Shown piece after piece: positions 24,195 to 32,302 of a DNA stretch of 40,692 bases. The stretch covers positions 1 through 40,692 of the forward strand of contig JAQGMS010000328.1 of the NCBI GenBank assembly GCA_028292245.1, given 5' to 3'. Under the pieces are notes generated by a model, which did no database searches, was not told the DNA's origin, and saw only the letters and a list, made by a program, of their open reading frames with translations. Position numbers and translations under genes: made by a program. Source of the DNA: Ramlibacter sp. (lineage in GTDB: Bacteria; Pseudomonadota; Gammaproteobacteria; Burkholderiales; Burkholderiaceae_C). Within the stretch, counting starts at the first letter, position 1. Every line of letters starts with the position of its first letter.

Positions 24195-25022
24195 TTAGGT
24201 AGGGTCGACGGCCATCACGCCGATCGTGCAGCCGCAGGAAAATGCGGGAATGGGTTCGTAGCACCAGATCTCGCCGGGCTTGCCCGACGCCGCGCCTGCC
24301 GCGGCAATGAAGGTGCGGATTTCGTAGCCGCCCTGCCCGCCTTGGGCGTAGGTGTCTTCGTCGGTGTAGCCAATCAGCGCGGCGCGGTCGTTGCGGGTCC
24401 AGCGGTCCAGGAAGTCCCGGTCCCAGGCTTCGTTGATCTTCCCGGTGTCGGGCGTGCAGGGCCAATGAGAGATGCCGCCAGTGCCGATCACGGCGATGCG
24501 TTCGGACATGCTGTCCGCGGCATCGGCAATGGCCTGGCCGAACGCATACACCCGGTGCAGCGGCGCCATCGGCGGGGCCTGGCAATTGATGTTCACGGGA
24601 ATCACCGGCAGGTCGTAGTCCGGCGTCAGGTGGTGCAGCGGCACCATGATCCCGTGGTCGAACTTCCATTCCTCGCAACAGGCGACGTCCGCCCTCTGCA
24701 TCACGCCGTCGATCAGCTTGCGCGAGATCGCCGGGCTGCCCGGCACGTTGCGGCGCGGAATGCGCAGCCAGTCCGGGTCCTCGATCGGGCCTTCATAGTG
24801 CTGCGCCATGCCGATCGCGAACGAGGGCATGTTGTTCATGAAGAAGTTGGCGAAGTGCTCCGCGGCGATGACGACCAGCGCGTCGGGCCGCGCCTCCCGC
24901 AAGGCCGACCGCATGCGGGCATAGCCGGCCTCCAGGCGCGAATACTGCGCGGGGTCGGCCTGTTCGGTGCGGGCCGTGATGCCCGGGCCGTGGCTGCAGA
25001 CGCCGGCGAAGACCAGGCTCAT
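24195..25022 (-). CDS. LigB-type class III extradiol ring-cleavage dioxygenase
   Basis: A 275-aa enzyme of the superfamily that includes the catalytic subunit of protocatechuate 4,5-dioxygenase. By alignment from memory with LigB, the iron ligands correspond to His11 (CSHGPG), His56 (AEHFANFF) and Glu234 (GGYEIRTF), and the general acid/base to His186 (GTGGISH). It should open the ring of a catechol-type compound next to the hydroxyls, using Fe(II) and O2. No LigA-like small subunit is nearby, so it probably works alone, like some gallate or methylgallate dioxygenases. Its ATG overlaps the GST stop (ATGA), so translation is coupled. Confidence 0.88.
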   Translation of the reverse strand: MSLVFAGVCSHGPGITARTEQADPAQYSRLEAGYARMRSALREARPDALVVIAAEHFANFFMNNMPSFAIGMAQHYEGPIEDPDWLRIPRRNVPGSPAISRKLIDGVMQRADVACCEEWKFDHGIMVPLHHLTPDYDLPVIPVNINCQAPPMAPLHRVYAFGQAIADAADSMSERIAVIGTGGISHWPCTPDTGKINEAWDRDFLDRWTRNDRAALIGYTDEDTYAQGGQGGYEIRTFIAAAGAASGKPGEIWCYEPIPAFSCGCTIGVMAVDPT

Positions 25023-25711
25023 CGTGCGCCTGCCAGTCGGTCAGCGAAGCCGGGGGGCAGTTCATAGGCGCGCACGGCCCTCTCGCGCGCGAGCACCTTG
25101 CGCACCGCCGGCCGCGCGAGAACGCGCTCCGCCAGAGCCGCATAGCGCGGGCGCTCGGGCAACTCGGCCTGGATGCGATCGTCGAAGCTCCAGGTGTAGA
25201 AGACGAAGAGGTATGCGTCGACGACCGAGAACTGCGCGCCCAACGCGTAGGGGGCGTTCCCCAGCCGCGTCTCGACTTCCAGCAAGACTTTCGCCAGCTT
25301 CTTCTTTGCGTGCTCGCGGACCGCGGCCGCCGCAACCGGGTCATCGCCCGCATAGACCTGCGGCCGGAAGATCGAGCGGTACGTCACGTGCACGGTGCCG
25401 GAGATCCAGTTCATCCACTCGTGCGCCCGCGCGCGCGCCAGCGTGCCGGGCCGCGGGATCAAGCCGCTCTCCGGCGCGAGGTCGGCAATGTAGGCCAGGA
25501 TGGCGTGCGACTCGGTGACCACAGCGCCGTCCACGGCGAGAGCGGGCACGGCGCCGGCGGGGTTGATCTTCAAGTAGGCCGGGCTGGTGTTCTCCTGCGC
25601 CCGGATGTCGACTGAGACGGCCTCATAGGGCAGACCGGAATCCTCCAGCGCGATGTGCGACGCGAGCGAACACGCCTTCGGGCTGTAGTAGAGAGTGAGC
25701 TTCGGCTGCAT
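25019..25711 (-). CDS. Beta-class glutathione S-transferase
   Basis: A 230-aa protein with the thioredoxin-like N-terminal domain LTLYYSPKACSLASHIALEDSG, where Cys14 matches the beta-class catalytic Cys. NPAGAVPAL and ESHAILAYIA mark the glutathione site, and a helical C-terminal domain follows. In aromatic pathways such enzymes act as thioltransferases, isomerases or ether-cleaving enzymes. I start it at the ATG at 25711 (MQPKLTLYYS); an upstream ATG at 25753 adds 14 residues and would lie within the palindrome described next. It is the first gene of the unit that continues into LigB-type, Rieske and reductase genes. The ribosome site is weak. Confidence 0.88.
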   Translation of the reverse strand: MQPKLTLYYSPKACSLASHIALEDSGLPYEAVSVDIRAQENTSPAYLKINPAGAVPALAVDGAVVTESHAILAYIADLAPESGLIPRPGTLARARAHEWMNWISGTVHVTYRSIFRPQVYAGDDPVAAAAVREHAKKKLAKVLLEVETRLGNAPYALGAQFSVVDAYLFVFYTWSFDDRIQAELPERPRYAALAERVLARPAVRKVLARERAVRAYELPPGFADRLAGAR

Positions 25712-25744
25712 GCGTTCGAGAATAGAAGCGCACGCCGCAAGCGC

Positions 25745-25765
25745 TGTCATCAAGGCGTGATGACA
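25745..25765. promoter_or_regulatory. Perfect 8-bp inverted repeat, candidate operator of the catabolic operon
   Basis: TGTCATCA (25745-25752) and TGATGACA (25758-25765) are exact reverse complements separated by a 5-bp spacer. The site is centred 44 bp upstream of the GST start and lies in the 162-bp gap after the LuxR-type regulator gene, which is transcribed in the same direction. Size and symmetry fit a dimeric HTH regulator. The neighbouring LuxR-type protein is the obvious candidate, but this is only inferred from position. Confidence 0.55.
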
Positions 25766-25873
25766 CGGCCGTCACCCCGGGCTTGCGTTGGGGTGGTGAT
25801 CGTTTGCGACACAGCCCGCCCCGCACGCGGCTTCGCGGGTATCAGGTTGGCGCGCCTGCGGTGGCGCTCCAAG

Positions 25874-26671
25874 TCAGGCCGAAATCAGCAAGTCGTGAAG
25901 CTCGCGGACCGACCCCACGCCGAACTTCGCGTACGCGCGCCGGCTGTAGGTGATGACCGTGTTGATGCTCAGGCCGAGCGCCGCGGCGGTGTCGCCCAGC
26001 GTGCTGCCGCTCAGCAGGTTGGAGCAGACGTCGAGTTCGCGCGACGAGAGCGGAGCGCTCGCGTTGTGGTCGAGCGACTCCCGCCAGCGCGCCACCGGCA
26101 CGTCGCGCGGGATCGTGAGCTTGGCGTGGGCTTCCACGAACGACAGAAGCAGCGGCGCGGCGGCGGTGAGCGCGTCCAGTTCGGCTTCGCTGAAATGCCC
26201 GGTGCTCTTGTCGCGGTAGCAGTAGAGCAATGCCTCCGTTCCGTCCGCGCGCGGGCGCGACATGGTGAGGCGGTCTTCGATGCCGACATGCTCGTAGCAG
26301 GCGCTGCGGTATTTTTCGTTCACCACTTCTTCGCGTGTCCGGTATTTCAAGCGGACGGGAGCGGGGTCCTTCACCTTGGACGCCGGCGCCGCGTCCTGGC
26401 CCATGTCGAGCAGGTGCATGCCGTCCATGTAGCGCAGCGCGGCGCGCGCGCCATTCGCGTGCGCGACCCGGCTCGCCGTCCCGAAAAGCCGCAGCTCGGG
26501 ACCGCGCAGCCGCATGAGCAGCGCGCAGTGGTCGACGCTGGCGAACTGGTTCAGCACATCGAGCATGGCTCGCGCGCAAGAGGGCTCCCCGAGCGAACGT
26601 GTCAACGGCTCGAGCGCGTCGATCGATATGCGGACATCAGCGTCACGGGTCTCGGCGATCCAGCTGCGCAT
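25874..26671 (-). CDS. LuxR-type (GerE HTH) transcriptional regulator
   Basis: A 265-aa regulator. The C-terminal ~65 residues are a LuxR HTH: LSSRELDVCSNLLSGSTLGDTAAALGLSINTVITYSRRAYAKFGV. The N-terminal ~190 residues show no recognised autoinducer-binding or receiver signature and have no phospho-acceptor pattern; they may sense a pathway metabolite. The gene begins 15 bp after the FAD monooxygenase stop on the same strand, so it is cotranscribed with the hydroxylase and hydrolase. The inverted repeat before the GST gene lies just downstream. Control of the aromatic operon is likely from context. Confidence 0.87.
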   Translation of the reverse strand: MRSWIAETRDADVRISIDALEPLTRSLGEPSCARAMLDVLNQFASVDHCALLMRLRGPELRLFGTASRVAHANGARAALRYMDGMHLLDMGQDAAPASKVKDPAPVRLKYRTREEVVNEKYRSACYEHVGIEDRLTMSRPRADGTEALLYCYRDKSTGHFSEAELDALTAAAPLLLSFVEAHAKLTIPRDVPVARWRESLDHNASAPLSSRELDVCSNLLSGSTLGDTAAALGLSINTVITYSRRAYAKFGVGSVRELHDLLISA

Positions 26672-26686
26672 GGCGTCATCCGTGCT

Positions 26687-28384
26687 TCAAGCTTCGCGGC
26701 AGAGCGTGCGGTCCAGCGCTTCGCGCAGCGCTCGGCCCGGGTCGGCCGCCGCCCCCGGCACGCGCCAGGCGACATGGCCGTCGGGCCGCACCAACACCGC
26801 ACCATCGGCGCCGATGCCGTACAGCGCGCAGAAGTCCACCGACTCTGGCGCGAGGTCGCCGTCGGCCGCGACGCGCCAGGCCTTGATCGCCGGCAGCGGG
26901 CTGGTGCCGGCCAATGCGCGAGCCGCATCCACCCACGCCTGACCTTGCGGCCCGGCCAGCAGCGTGAAGCCGCCGTCGAACAGCATCACGCTGGAAACGC
27001 GGATGCGTTGTTGCGCCGTGCGGCCCCAGAAATGCGGCGCGCGCCAGCCGGGTTTGGCATGCGGCACGTAGTCGATCACCGGGTTGGCCACGGCGGGTGC
27101 CGGGATGTCGTCGGACACGAAAGCGCCGCGGCCGGCGCTGCCCTCGTAGTGGATGCCCAGGTCCAGGCCGGTCCAGTTGCCGTACTGGCGCGAGGCTTCG
27201 ACGATGCGGCGGCGCTCTTCAACGCTGCTCGATTCGCGCAGTGCGCGCATCATCTTCTCGGTGTGGCCGGCGTTCACTTCGGCGAACGCGGAGTTGCGCA
27301 GCGCCGTCTCGCGCCGCTCGGCGTCGTAGGTATCCAGCAATGCTTCGGGCGCTTCGCCGCTCACCACCGCCGCCAATTTCCACGCCAGGTTGTGCGCGGA
27401 GTGGATGCCGGTGTTCAGGCCCCAGCCGCCGTGCGGCAGTGTACGGTGGGCGGCGTCGCCGGCCAGCAGCAGCCGGCCTTGCCGGAACCGCTCGGACACT
27501 GCCGCCGTCAGTGTGTAGGTGTAGTGCTTGTGCAGGTCGATTGCCGGCTGCTCGCCTTCGGGTGCGCCGATCAGGGCCTGCAGGCGGCGCACTACCTCCG
27601 CGCTGCTCCAGGTGTCGGGCTGGTCGCGGCTGGGGTCGTACATCATGTGGCCGGCCCAGGTGGTCTTGCCGTCCAGCGGATGGAACACACCGATGAAGCC
27701 GGGGGCGAGCGTCCAGATCAGCGCGCCTTCGCGGCCGGCGGTGAAGCGCGACAGGTCCGCATGGAAGTGCGTTCCCACGAACGACTTGTAGGTGGCGTAG
27801 TGCGAATTGCCGATGCCGGCCGCCTCGCGCAACGCGCTCTGGCCGCCGTCGGCCGCCAACAGCCATTGCGCCCGCAGCTCGCGCGTGCCGCCGCCTGCGA
27901 CGGCCACGGTGGCTTCGATGCCGCCGGCCACGTCGCGGAAACCCGTGACCTCGTGGCCAAAGCGGATGTCGCAGCCCAGCGCGAGCGCCTTGCGATAGAG
28001 CATCGGGTCCAACTTGTCCTGCGCAGCGATGCGGTATTCGCACGGCGAAAAGGCCGCGGTGGAACCGGGCGCCATGTTGCCCGGCATGATGCCCACCAGC
28101 TCGCCGGCCATCCGCTCGGTGTAGGTGAAAGAGCGCGACCACAGTGGCGGCAGCGCGTCGGCGCGCAGGTCCTCGCCCAGGTCGAGCTGGGTCAGGATTT
28201 CCACGCTGCGCACGTTGATGCCGCGTGCGCGCGGCAGCTCGTTGATCCGGGCGCGCTTTTCCAGCACCAGCGCGCGGATGCCCTGGCGCGCCAGCACGAT
28301 GGCCAGCACCATGCCCACCGGGCCGGCGCCGGCGATGATCACCGGCACTTCCGCCGGCAGGGCTTTCGCCTGGTTGTCGTTCAT
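26687..28384 (-). CDS. FAD-dependent aromatic hydroxylase (PheA/TfdB family, MhpA-like)
   Basis: A 565-aa flavoprotein monooxygenase. The FAD dinucleotide fold GAGPVG is at 19-24, and the second FAD motif RLLLAGDAAHRTLPHGGWG is near residue 300. A C-terminal ~150-residue domain of the thioredoxin-like type found in phenol hydroxylases completes it. It should add a hydroxyl ortho to an existing phenolic hydroxyl using NAD(P)H and O2, giving a catechol-type substrate for the LigB-type dioxygenase. The start at 28384 has GGAGA upstream. The open frame extends 45 codons further, into the hydrolase gene, without similarity. Length matches MhpA-like 3-(3-hydroxyphenyl)propionate hydroxylases, but related enzymes hydroxylate many other phenols. 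Confidence 0.9.
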   Translation of the reverse strand: MNDNQAKALPAEVPVIIAGAGPVGMVLAIVLARQGIRALVLEKRARINELPRARGINVRSVEILTQLDLGEDLRADALPPLWSRSFTYTERMAGELVGIMPGNMAPGSTAAFSPCEYRIAAQDKLDPMLYRKALALGCDIRFGHEVTGFRDVAGGIEATVAVAGGGTRELRAQWLLAADGGQSALREAAGIGNSHYATYKSFVGTHFHADLSRFTAGREGALIWTLAPGFIGVFHPLDGKTTWAGHMMYDPSRDQPDTWSSAEVVRRLQALIGAPEGEQPAIDLHKHYTYTLTAAVSERFRQGRLLLAGDAAHRTLPHGGWGLNTGIHSAHNLAWKLAAVVSGEAPEALLDTYDAERRETALRNSAFAEVNAGHTEKMMRALRESSSVEERRRIVEASRQYGNWTGLDLGIHYEGSAGRGAFVSDDIPAPAVANPVIDYVPHAKPGWRAPHFWGRTAQQRIRVSSVMLFDGGFTLLAGPQGQAWVDAARALAGTSPLPAIKAWRVAADGDLAPESVDFCALYGIGADGAVLVRPDGHVAWRVPGAAADPGRALREALDRTLCREA

Positions 28385-28406
28385 CTTTGTCTCCTCGTCA
28401 TTGTGA

Positions 28407-29468
28407 TCACCGGGCGGCGTGCGTGGCAAGAAAATCCGCCAGGATGCTGGACCATTTCGCCGCATCGCTGCCCGAAGCGCAATGCCCGTGGTCGCTGTCG
28501 ATCTCGGCGTAGCGGGCATCGACGCCGGCCGACTTGAGCTGCGCCAGGATGGCTGGCCCCTTGGACGCGGGCACTAATTTGTCGCTGCGCGACAGCACCA
28601 GCAACAGCGGCGCGCGGATCTCGCTCAGCCGCTCGCGCACGTCGAAGGCGGCCATCGCCTTGTACAGGATCAACAGGGAATTGGCATCGAACCCGCGCGC
28701 CCATGCGGCGGCCAGGCGCTGCAGTTCCCGCTTGCGCTGCTCCGTATCGGGCCACTGTTCGGCCAGCACCGCGTCAGCGCCGAAGGCCATCAGCCCGCCG
28801 ACGCGCTTGCGCGTGAGGTAGCCGCTGAAGTCGGTGCCGCTGCCGTAGTAGTCGCCGCCGTTCCAGCCGGGCACGGCGGCCAGTTCGGCCCGCAGCGCGG
28901 CCACGTCCGCGCCCGGCATCGCGGGCGCGGCGATCACCGGCACCAGCGCATCCATGAAATTCGGATGGTCCACGCCCCACTGGAATACTTGCGCGCCGCC
29001 GAAGGAATGGCCTGCCACGGCCACCAAGTGCTTGGCGCCGAGGTGGTCGAGCAGCGCCTTTTGCACCGCCACGATGTCCGGCACGCGGACCTCCGGGAAG
29101 CCCGAGCCCCAAGGCCGGCCCGTTTGCGGGTTGATGCTCGCTGCATTGGTCGAACCGTACGAGGAGCCCAGCGCGTTGGCGCAAACCACGAACCAGCGAT
29201 CGGTGTCGATCGCACGTCCCGGTCCGATCAAGTCCGACCACGATCCATCGACCGCGTGGCTGCCCTCCAGGATCATGTCGTGCCCCCCGGTGTAGCCGTG
29301 GGCGATCAGGACGGCGTTGCGGCCATCGGCGGCCAGCGTGCCGCGCGTGAGGTAGGCGGTGCGCACTTCGGGCAGGAAGCCGCCCTGCTGCAGCGTGACG
29401 CTGTTCAGCGTGAAGGTTCCCGCCGTGGCGGCATCGGATGCAAGAGTGGAAGATGCAATGGCAGACAT
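28407..29468 (-). CDS. Alpha/beta hydrolase, homoserine O-acetyltransferase (MetX)-like
   Basis: A 353-aa alpha/beta-hydrolase with the MetX-like layout. The nucleophile is Ser155 in AGHSFGGAQ, the Asp lies in LLVLSRSDKLVP, and the His in DSDHGHCASGSD. The stretch RWFVVCANALGSSYGST resembles the acyl-transferase group's cofactor loop. True MetX makes O-acetylhomoserine, but the family contains many hydrolases. Its place as first gene of an aromatic unit (22 bp before the hydroxylase gene) favours an ester or ring-cleavage-product hydrolase. It diverges from the LysR gene at 29594. Which activity it has cannot be settled from sequence. Confidence 0.82.
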   Translation of the reverse strand: MSAIASSTLASDAATAGTFTLNSVTLQQGGFLPEVRTAYLTRGTLAADGRNAVLIAHGYTGGHDMILEGSHAVDGSWSDLIGPGRAIDTDRWFVVCANALGSSYGSTNAASINPQTGRPWGSGFPEVRVPDIVAVQKALLDHLGAKHLVAVAGHSFGGAQVFQWGVDHPNFMDALVPVIAAPAMPGADVAALRAELAAVPGWNGGDYYGSGTDFSGYLTRKRVGGLMAFGADAVLAEQWPDTEQRKRELQRLAAAWARGFDANSLLILYKAMAAFDVRERLSEIRAPLLLVLSRSDKLVPASKGPAILAQLKSAGVDARYAEIDSDHGHCASGSDAAKWSSILADFLATHAAR

Positions 29469-29593
29469 GCGACCCAGCTTAGGGCGCGAGTACCATCAGC
29501 CGCATCGATGGATGGCTTGTTACTTATCGACATCGCCTATCCGCGTCGATCGCCGCTGCGAGGGATAATCCGCGCCTGCAAAGGACTCAACCG
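29469..29593. promoter_or_regulatory. Divergent promoter region, hydrolase operon / LysR gene
   Basis: This 125-bp gap lies between the leftward hydrolase operon and the rightward LysR gene, the classic layout for a LysR-controlled divergent promoter. It contains the palindrome CATCGATG and a wider TCGAT...ATCGA inverted pair separated by 16 bp. AAGGA precedes the LysR GTG. No -35/-10 pair stands out. Confidence 0.4.
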
Positions 29594-30502
29594 GTGCGAT
29601 ACAACAAAATCGACCTGAACTTGCTCGCCGCGCTCGAAGTGCTGCTGGCCGAGCGCAACGTGACGCGCGCGGCTGCCGCCTTGCACATCACGCAGTCCAC
29701 GATGAGCGGCACCCTGGCCAGCCTGCGCGAACTGTTCGATGACGAGTTACTGGTGCGGGTAGGCAGGGAGCTCCAGCTGACACCCCTGGCCAGCTCGCTG
29801 CGCCTGCCGACTCAGGATGCCTTGCGCCGCATCGATGCCCTGCTCCTGACGCAGCCGCATTTCGACCCGGCGACGGCCGCCCGTCATTTCGTCATCGCCG
29901 CGTCCGACTACGTCGTCACTGCTTTCCTGACGGACGCCGTCCAGGCCATCCACCGCCAGGCGCCGGGCGTGACCTTCGATTTGCTGGCCACGGCCGAGGC
30001 GAGCGAACTGGATACGGGAAAAATCGACTTTGTCATCTTGCCGGGCCACATGGTGTCGCAGGAACATCCGCGGCAGGTGCTGTTCGACGACGGGTACACC
30101 GTGGTTGCGTGGATCGGCAATGAGAAGGTGGGCAGCGCGTTGACGCTCGAGGCGTACCAGTCGCTCGGCCACGTGCTCTTTTACGGCGGCAAGGGCGTGC
30201 TGCCCTGGTTCGAGCAGTGGTACAGCAACCAGTACGCAGCCGCGCGGCGGGTCGAAGTGCGAGCCCACAGTTTCAGCCTTCTTCCCCAACTGGTCGTCGG
30301 TACCGATCGGCTGGCGACCGTCCAGACGCGGCTGGCGCAGCGCTTCGTGAAGACGCTGCCGGTGCGTCTGATTGCGCTGCCGATGGCCGCGCCCCGAGTG
30401 ACGATTTCGCTGCAGTGGAACCGGCTGCACGACGCCGACCCGGCCAATCGCTGGATGCGCGAGACATTGCTGTCGATGGCGGGTGAGGCCGGCGGCTCCT
30501 AG
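29594..30502 (+). CDS. LysR-family transcriptional regulator
   Basis: A 302-aa regulator. The N-terminal winged HTH reads DLNLLAALEVLLAERNVTRAAAALHITQSTMSGTLASLRELFDDELLVR, the standard LysR pattern, followed by an effector-binding domain from about residue 90 (ARHFVIAASDYV). It resembles the NodD/LinR-like group in its short linker and DLNLL start. The GTG at 29594 is preceded by AAGGA. The gene diverges from the hydrolase/hydroxylase operon and also precedes the binding-protein/GST operon, so either or both may be its target. The inducer is unknown. Confidence 0.93.
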   Translation: MRYNKIDLNLLAALEVLLAERNVTRAAAALHITQSTMSGTLASLRELFDDELLVRVGRELQLTPLASSLRLPTQDALRRIDALLLTQPHFDPATAARHFVIAASDYVVTAFLTDAVQAIHRQAPGVTFDLLATAEASELDTGKIDFVILPGHMVSQEHPRQVLFDDGYTVVAWIGNEKVGSALTLEAYQSLGHVLFYGGKGVLPWFEQWYSNQYAAARRVEVRAHSFSLLPQLVVGTDRLATVQTRLAQRFVKTLPVRLIALPMAAPRVTISLQWNRLHDADPANRWMRETLLSMAGEAGGS

Positions 30503-30510
30503 CGCCGCGC

Positions 30511-30588
30511 ATCGGAGATTCCGATAGGTCTCATCGAAAGAGATCATTTCCCCTCGTTGTGCGGCATGGCTAGAGTAGTGCTCACTAC
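30511..30588 (+). promoter_or_regulatory. Operator-like inverted repeats before the binding-protein operon
   Basis: Three short dyads crowd the 97-bp gap before the gene at 30600: ATCGGA-GAT-TCCGAT (30511-30525), TCTC...GAGA (30529-30543) and GTAGTG-CT-CACTAC (30575-30588). The last ends right at the AGGAGA ribosome site, so a protein bound there, or the hairpin itself, would affect translation or initiation. Spacing suits a LysR-type activation and recognition site pair, with the regulator encoded immediately upstream. Confidence 0.4.
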
Positions 30589-30599
30589 AGGAGACAACC

Positions 30600-31538
30600 A
30601 TGACCCTCACTCGCCGCCGCGCCGCCGCGCTCGCCGCCGGCTTGCTGCTGGACGCCGGCGTCTGGGCGCAAGGGAAGAAGACGGCGCTCGTCGTCGGGTA
30701 CACCGCCACGCCGGAGTTCGGGGCGATCTTTGTCGCCAAGGAACAGGGCATTTTCGACAGGCACGGGCTCGACGTGACGCTGCAGCTGATCACGGCAAGC
30801 CCCAACGTTCCCGCCGCCGTAGTGTCCAACTCGATCCAGATCGGGGGCCTCACCCCTCCGGTGCTGCTCCAGGCCATCGACAGCGGGCTCGACCTCGTGG
30901 GCGTCGCCGGTGGCAGCATCTACGACAACGCGTCTCGCGTCGTCGGGCTGGTCGCGAGGAACGGCGTCCAGGTCAATTCGGCGCAGGACCTGGAGGGTCG
31001 CAAGGTCGGCGTGCCGGCCGTCGGCGCGACCATCCATGTGCTGGTCCGGCGGTGGCTGATCGCCAACGGGGTCAATCCCCAGCGGGTGGTCTTCGTCGAG
31101 GTGCCGCTCCCGCAGATGCCCGACGTTCTCAAGGGCGGCAGCGTCGACATGGTGGCCACGGCGGAGCCCTTCATCGGCCGCATCGTGCAGGCACAGATCG
31201 GCACACCGGTTCCGGCTTTCAGCATTGACATTCCCAGCGGCTTTTCCACGGTGCTGTACGCATCGACGCGGCAGTGGGCGACGAGCAATGGTGCCGCGGT
31301 CAAGGCATTCCGTGAAGCGACTTCGCGGGCCATCGCCTGGGCCAATGCCAACCGGGAGCAGGCGCTCGGCGACATCGGAAAGTATTTCAAGGTGCCGGCG
31401 CCGGTGCTGCGCGCCACGCCATGGCCGCACTGGGAGCCGCAGCTGTCCGACCAGCACCTTCGCTTCTGGGTCGAAGCGATGCGCACACAGGACATGCTGA
31501 AGAAGCAGCCGATGCTGTCCGCCGCGATCCTCAAGTGA
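30600..31538 (+). CDS. NMT1/SsuA-like ABC substrate-binding protein, solitary
   Basis: A 312-aa periplasmic protein with a twin-Arg-like start (MTLTRRRAAALAAGLLL) and a signal peptide cleaved around VWAQ. The fold signature is that of the nitrate/sulfonate/taurine binding group: FVAKEQGIFDRHGLDVTL at the start, NSIQIGG, and KVGVPAVGATIHVLVRRWL in the middle. It should bind a small anionic substrate. No permease or ATPase gene is adjacent, so it must use a transporter encoded elsewhere. AGGAGA precedes the ATG. The GST gene follows after 26 bp and the cyclase-like gene after that, making a three-gene operon. Confidence 0.87.
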   Translation: MTLTRRRAAALAAGLLLDAGVWAQGKKTALVVGYTATPEFGAIFVAKEQGIFDRHGLDVTLQLITASPNVPAAVVSNSIQIGGLTPPVLLQAIDSGLDLVGVAGGSIYDNASRVVGLVARNGVQVNSAQDLEGRKVGVPAVGATIHVLVRRWLIANGVNPQRVVFVEVPLPQMPDVLKGGSVDMVATAEPFIGRIVQAQIGTPVPAFSIDIPSGFSTVLYASTRQWATSNGAAVKAFREATSRAIAWANANREQALGDIGKYFKVPAPVLRATPWPHWEPQLSDQHLRFWVEAMRTQDMLKKQPMLSAAILK

Positions 31539-31564
31539 ACCCGTTTGAAACCACAGGAAAAGCC

Positions 31565-32293
31565 GTGCTCGAACTCTATCACTCGCCTATCTCGACCTGC
31601 AGCCAGAAGGTCAGGCTCATACTTGCCGAGAAGAAGATCGAATGGAAAAGCCACGCGGTGAAGCTCGCAACCGGCGAACATCTCACCGAGGCCTATCGCA
31701 AGCTCAACCCGAACGGCGTCGTGCCGACCCTGGTCCACGATGGCGACCCGATCGTCGACAGCTCGGTGATCAATGAATACCTCGATGACGTGTTCCCCGA
31801 TCACCCGGTCAGGCCGGGGGAGCCCAAGGCACTCGCCCGCATGCGCGCCTGGCGCCAGTACATCGACGAGGTGGCGACTCCGGCCATCCGCGTCCCGTCC
31901 TTCAACGCGTTCTTCGTCCCGATCTGGCAATCGATGTCCGATGACGAGTTTTTCGCCTACACCGAGAAGCTGCCCCTTCGAAAGCACTTCTATCGGAAGA
32001 TGGGCCGCGATGGGTTCGGCGAAGCGGACATGGACGAGGCTCTCGACAAATTGGGCCAGACGTTGGACCGGATGGAGGACGCGCTTGCCGAAGGCCCCTG
32101 GCTGATGGGCCAGCGCTATACGATCGCGGACGCGAGCATCACCCCGACCATCGTGCGCATGGAAGATGCCGGCCTCGCCGGCATGTGGACAAACCATCCG
32201 GGTGTGGCAGCCTGGTATCTGCGCATCCAGGATCGTCCGAATTTTTCCGTTGCCTATATGCCGGGGTCGCGCGATATCAGCCCGAGCTGCTGA
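31565..32293 (+). CDS. Glutathione S-transferase, LigF/beta-etherase-like
   Basis: A 242-aa GST. The N-terminal domain has LYHSPISTCSQKVRLILAEK, with Ser/Cys candidates at residues 7-13, then NPNGVVPTLVHDG and DSSVINEYLDDVFPDHPVRP. The EYL.DVFP and RMRAWRQYIDEV segments recall LigF-type beta-etherases, which cleave lignin-model aryl ethers. That resemblance is from memory and not a substrate assignment. I chose the GTG at 31565 with AGGAAA upstream; an in-frame GTG at 31535 would overlap the previous stop and add ten residues. It is clustered between the binding protein and the cyclase-like gene. Confidence 0.85.
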   Translation: MLELYHSPISTCSQKVRLILAEKKIEWKSHAVKLATGEHLTEAYRKLNPNGVVPTLVHDGDPIVDSSVINEYLDDVFPDHPVRPGEPKALARMRAWRQYIDEVATPAIRVPSFNAFFVPIWQSMSDDEFFAYTEKLPLRKHFYRKMGRDGFGEADMDEALDKLGQTLDRMEDALAEGPWLMGQRYTIADASITPTIVRMEDAGLAGMWTNHPGVAAWYLRIQDRPNFSVAYMPGSRDISPSC

Positions 32294-32302
32294 AGGCCTG
32301 CC

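Noticed and set aside
25655-28537. A 960-aa plus-strand open frame over the LuxR and FAD hydroxylase genes
   Set aside because: It opposes two well-supported genes with intact HTH and FAD motifs, and its own translation shows no domains.
28407-29468. Calling this gene metX (homoserine O-acetyltransferase)
   Set aside because: The fold fits, but the aromatic operon context and the many MetX-like hydrolases make a methionine role doubtful, so no symbol is given.
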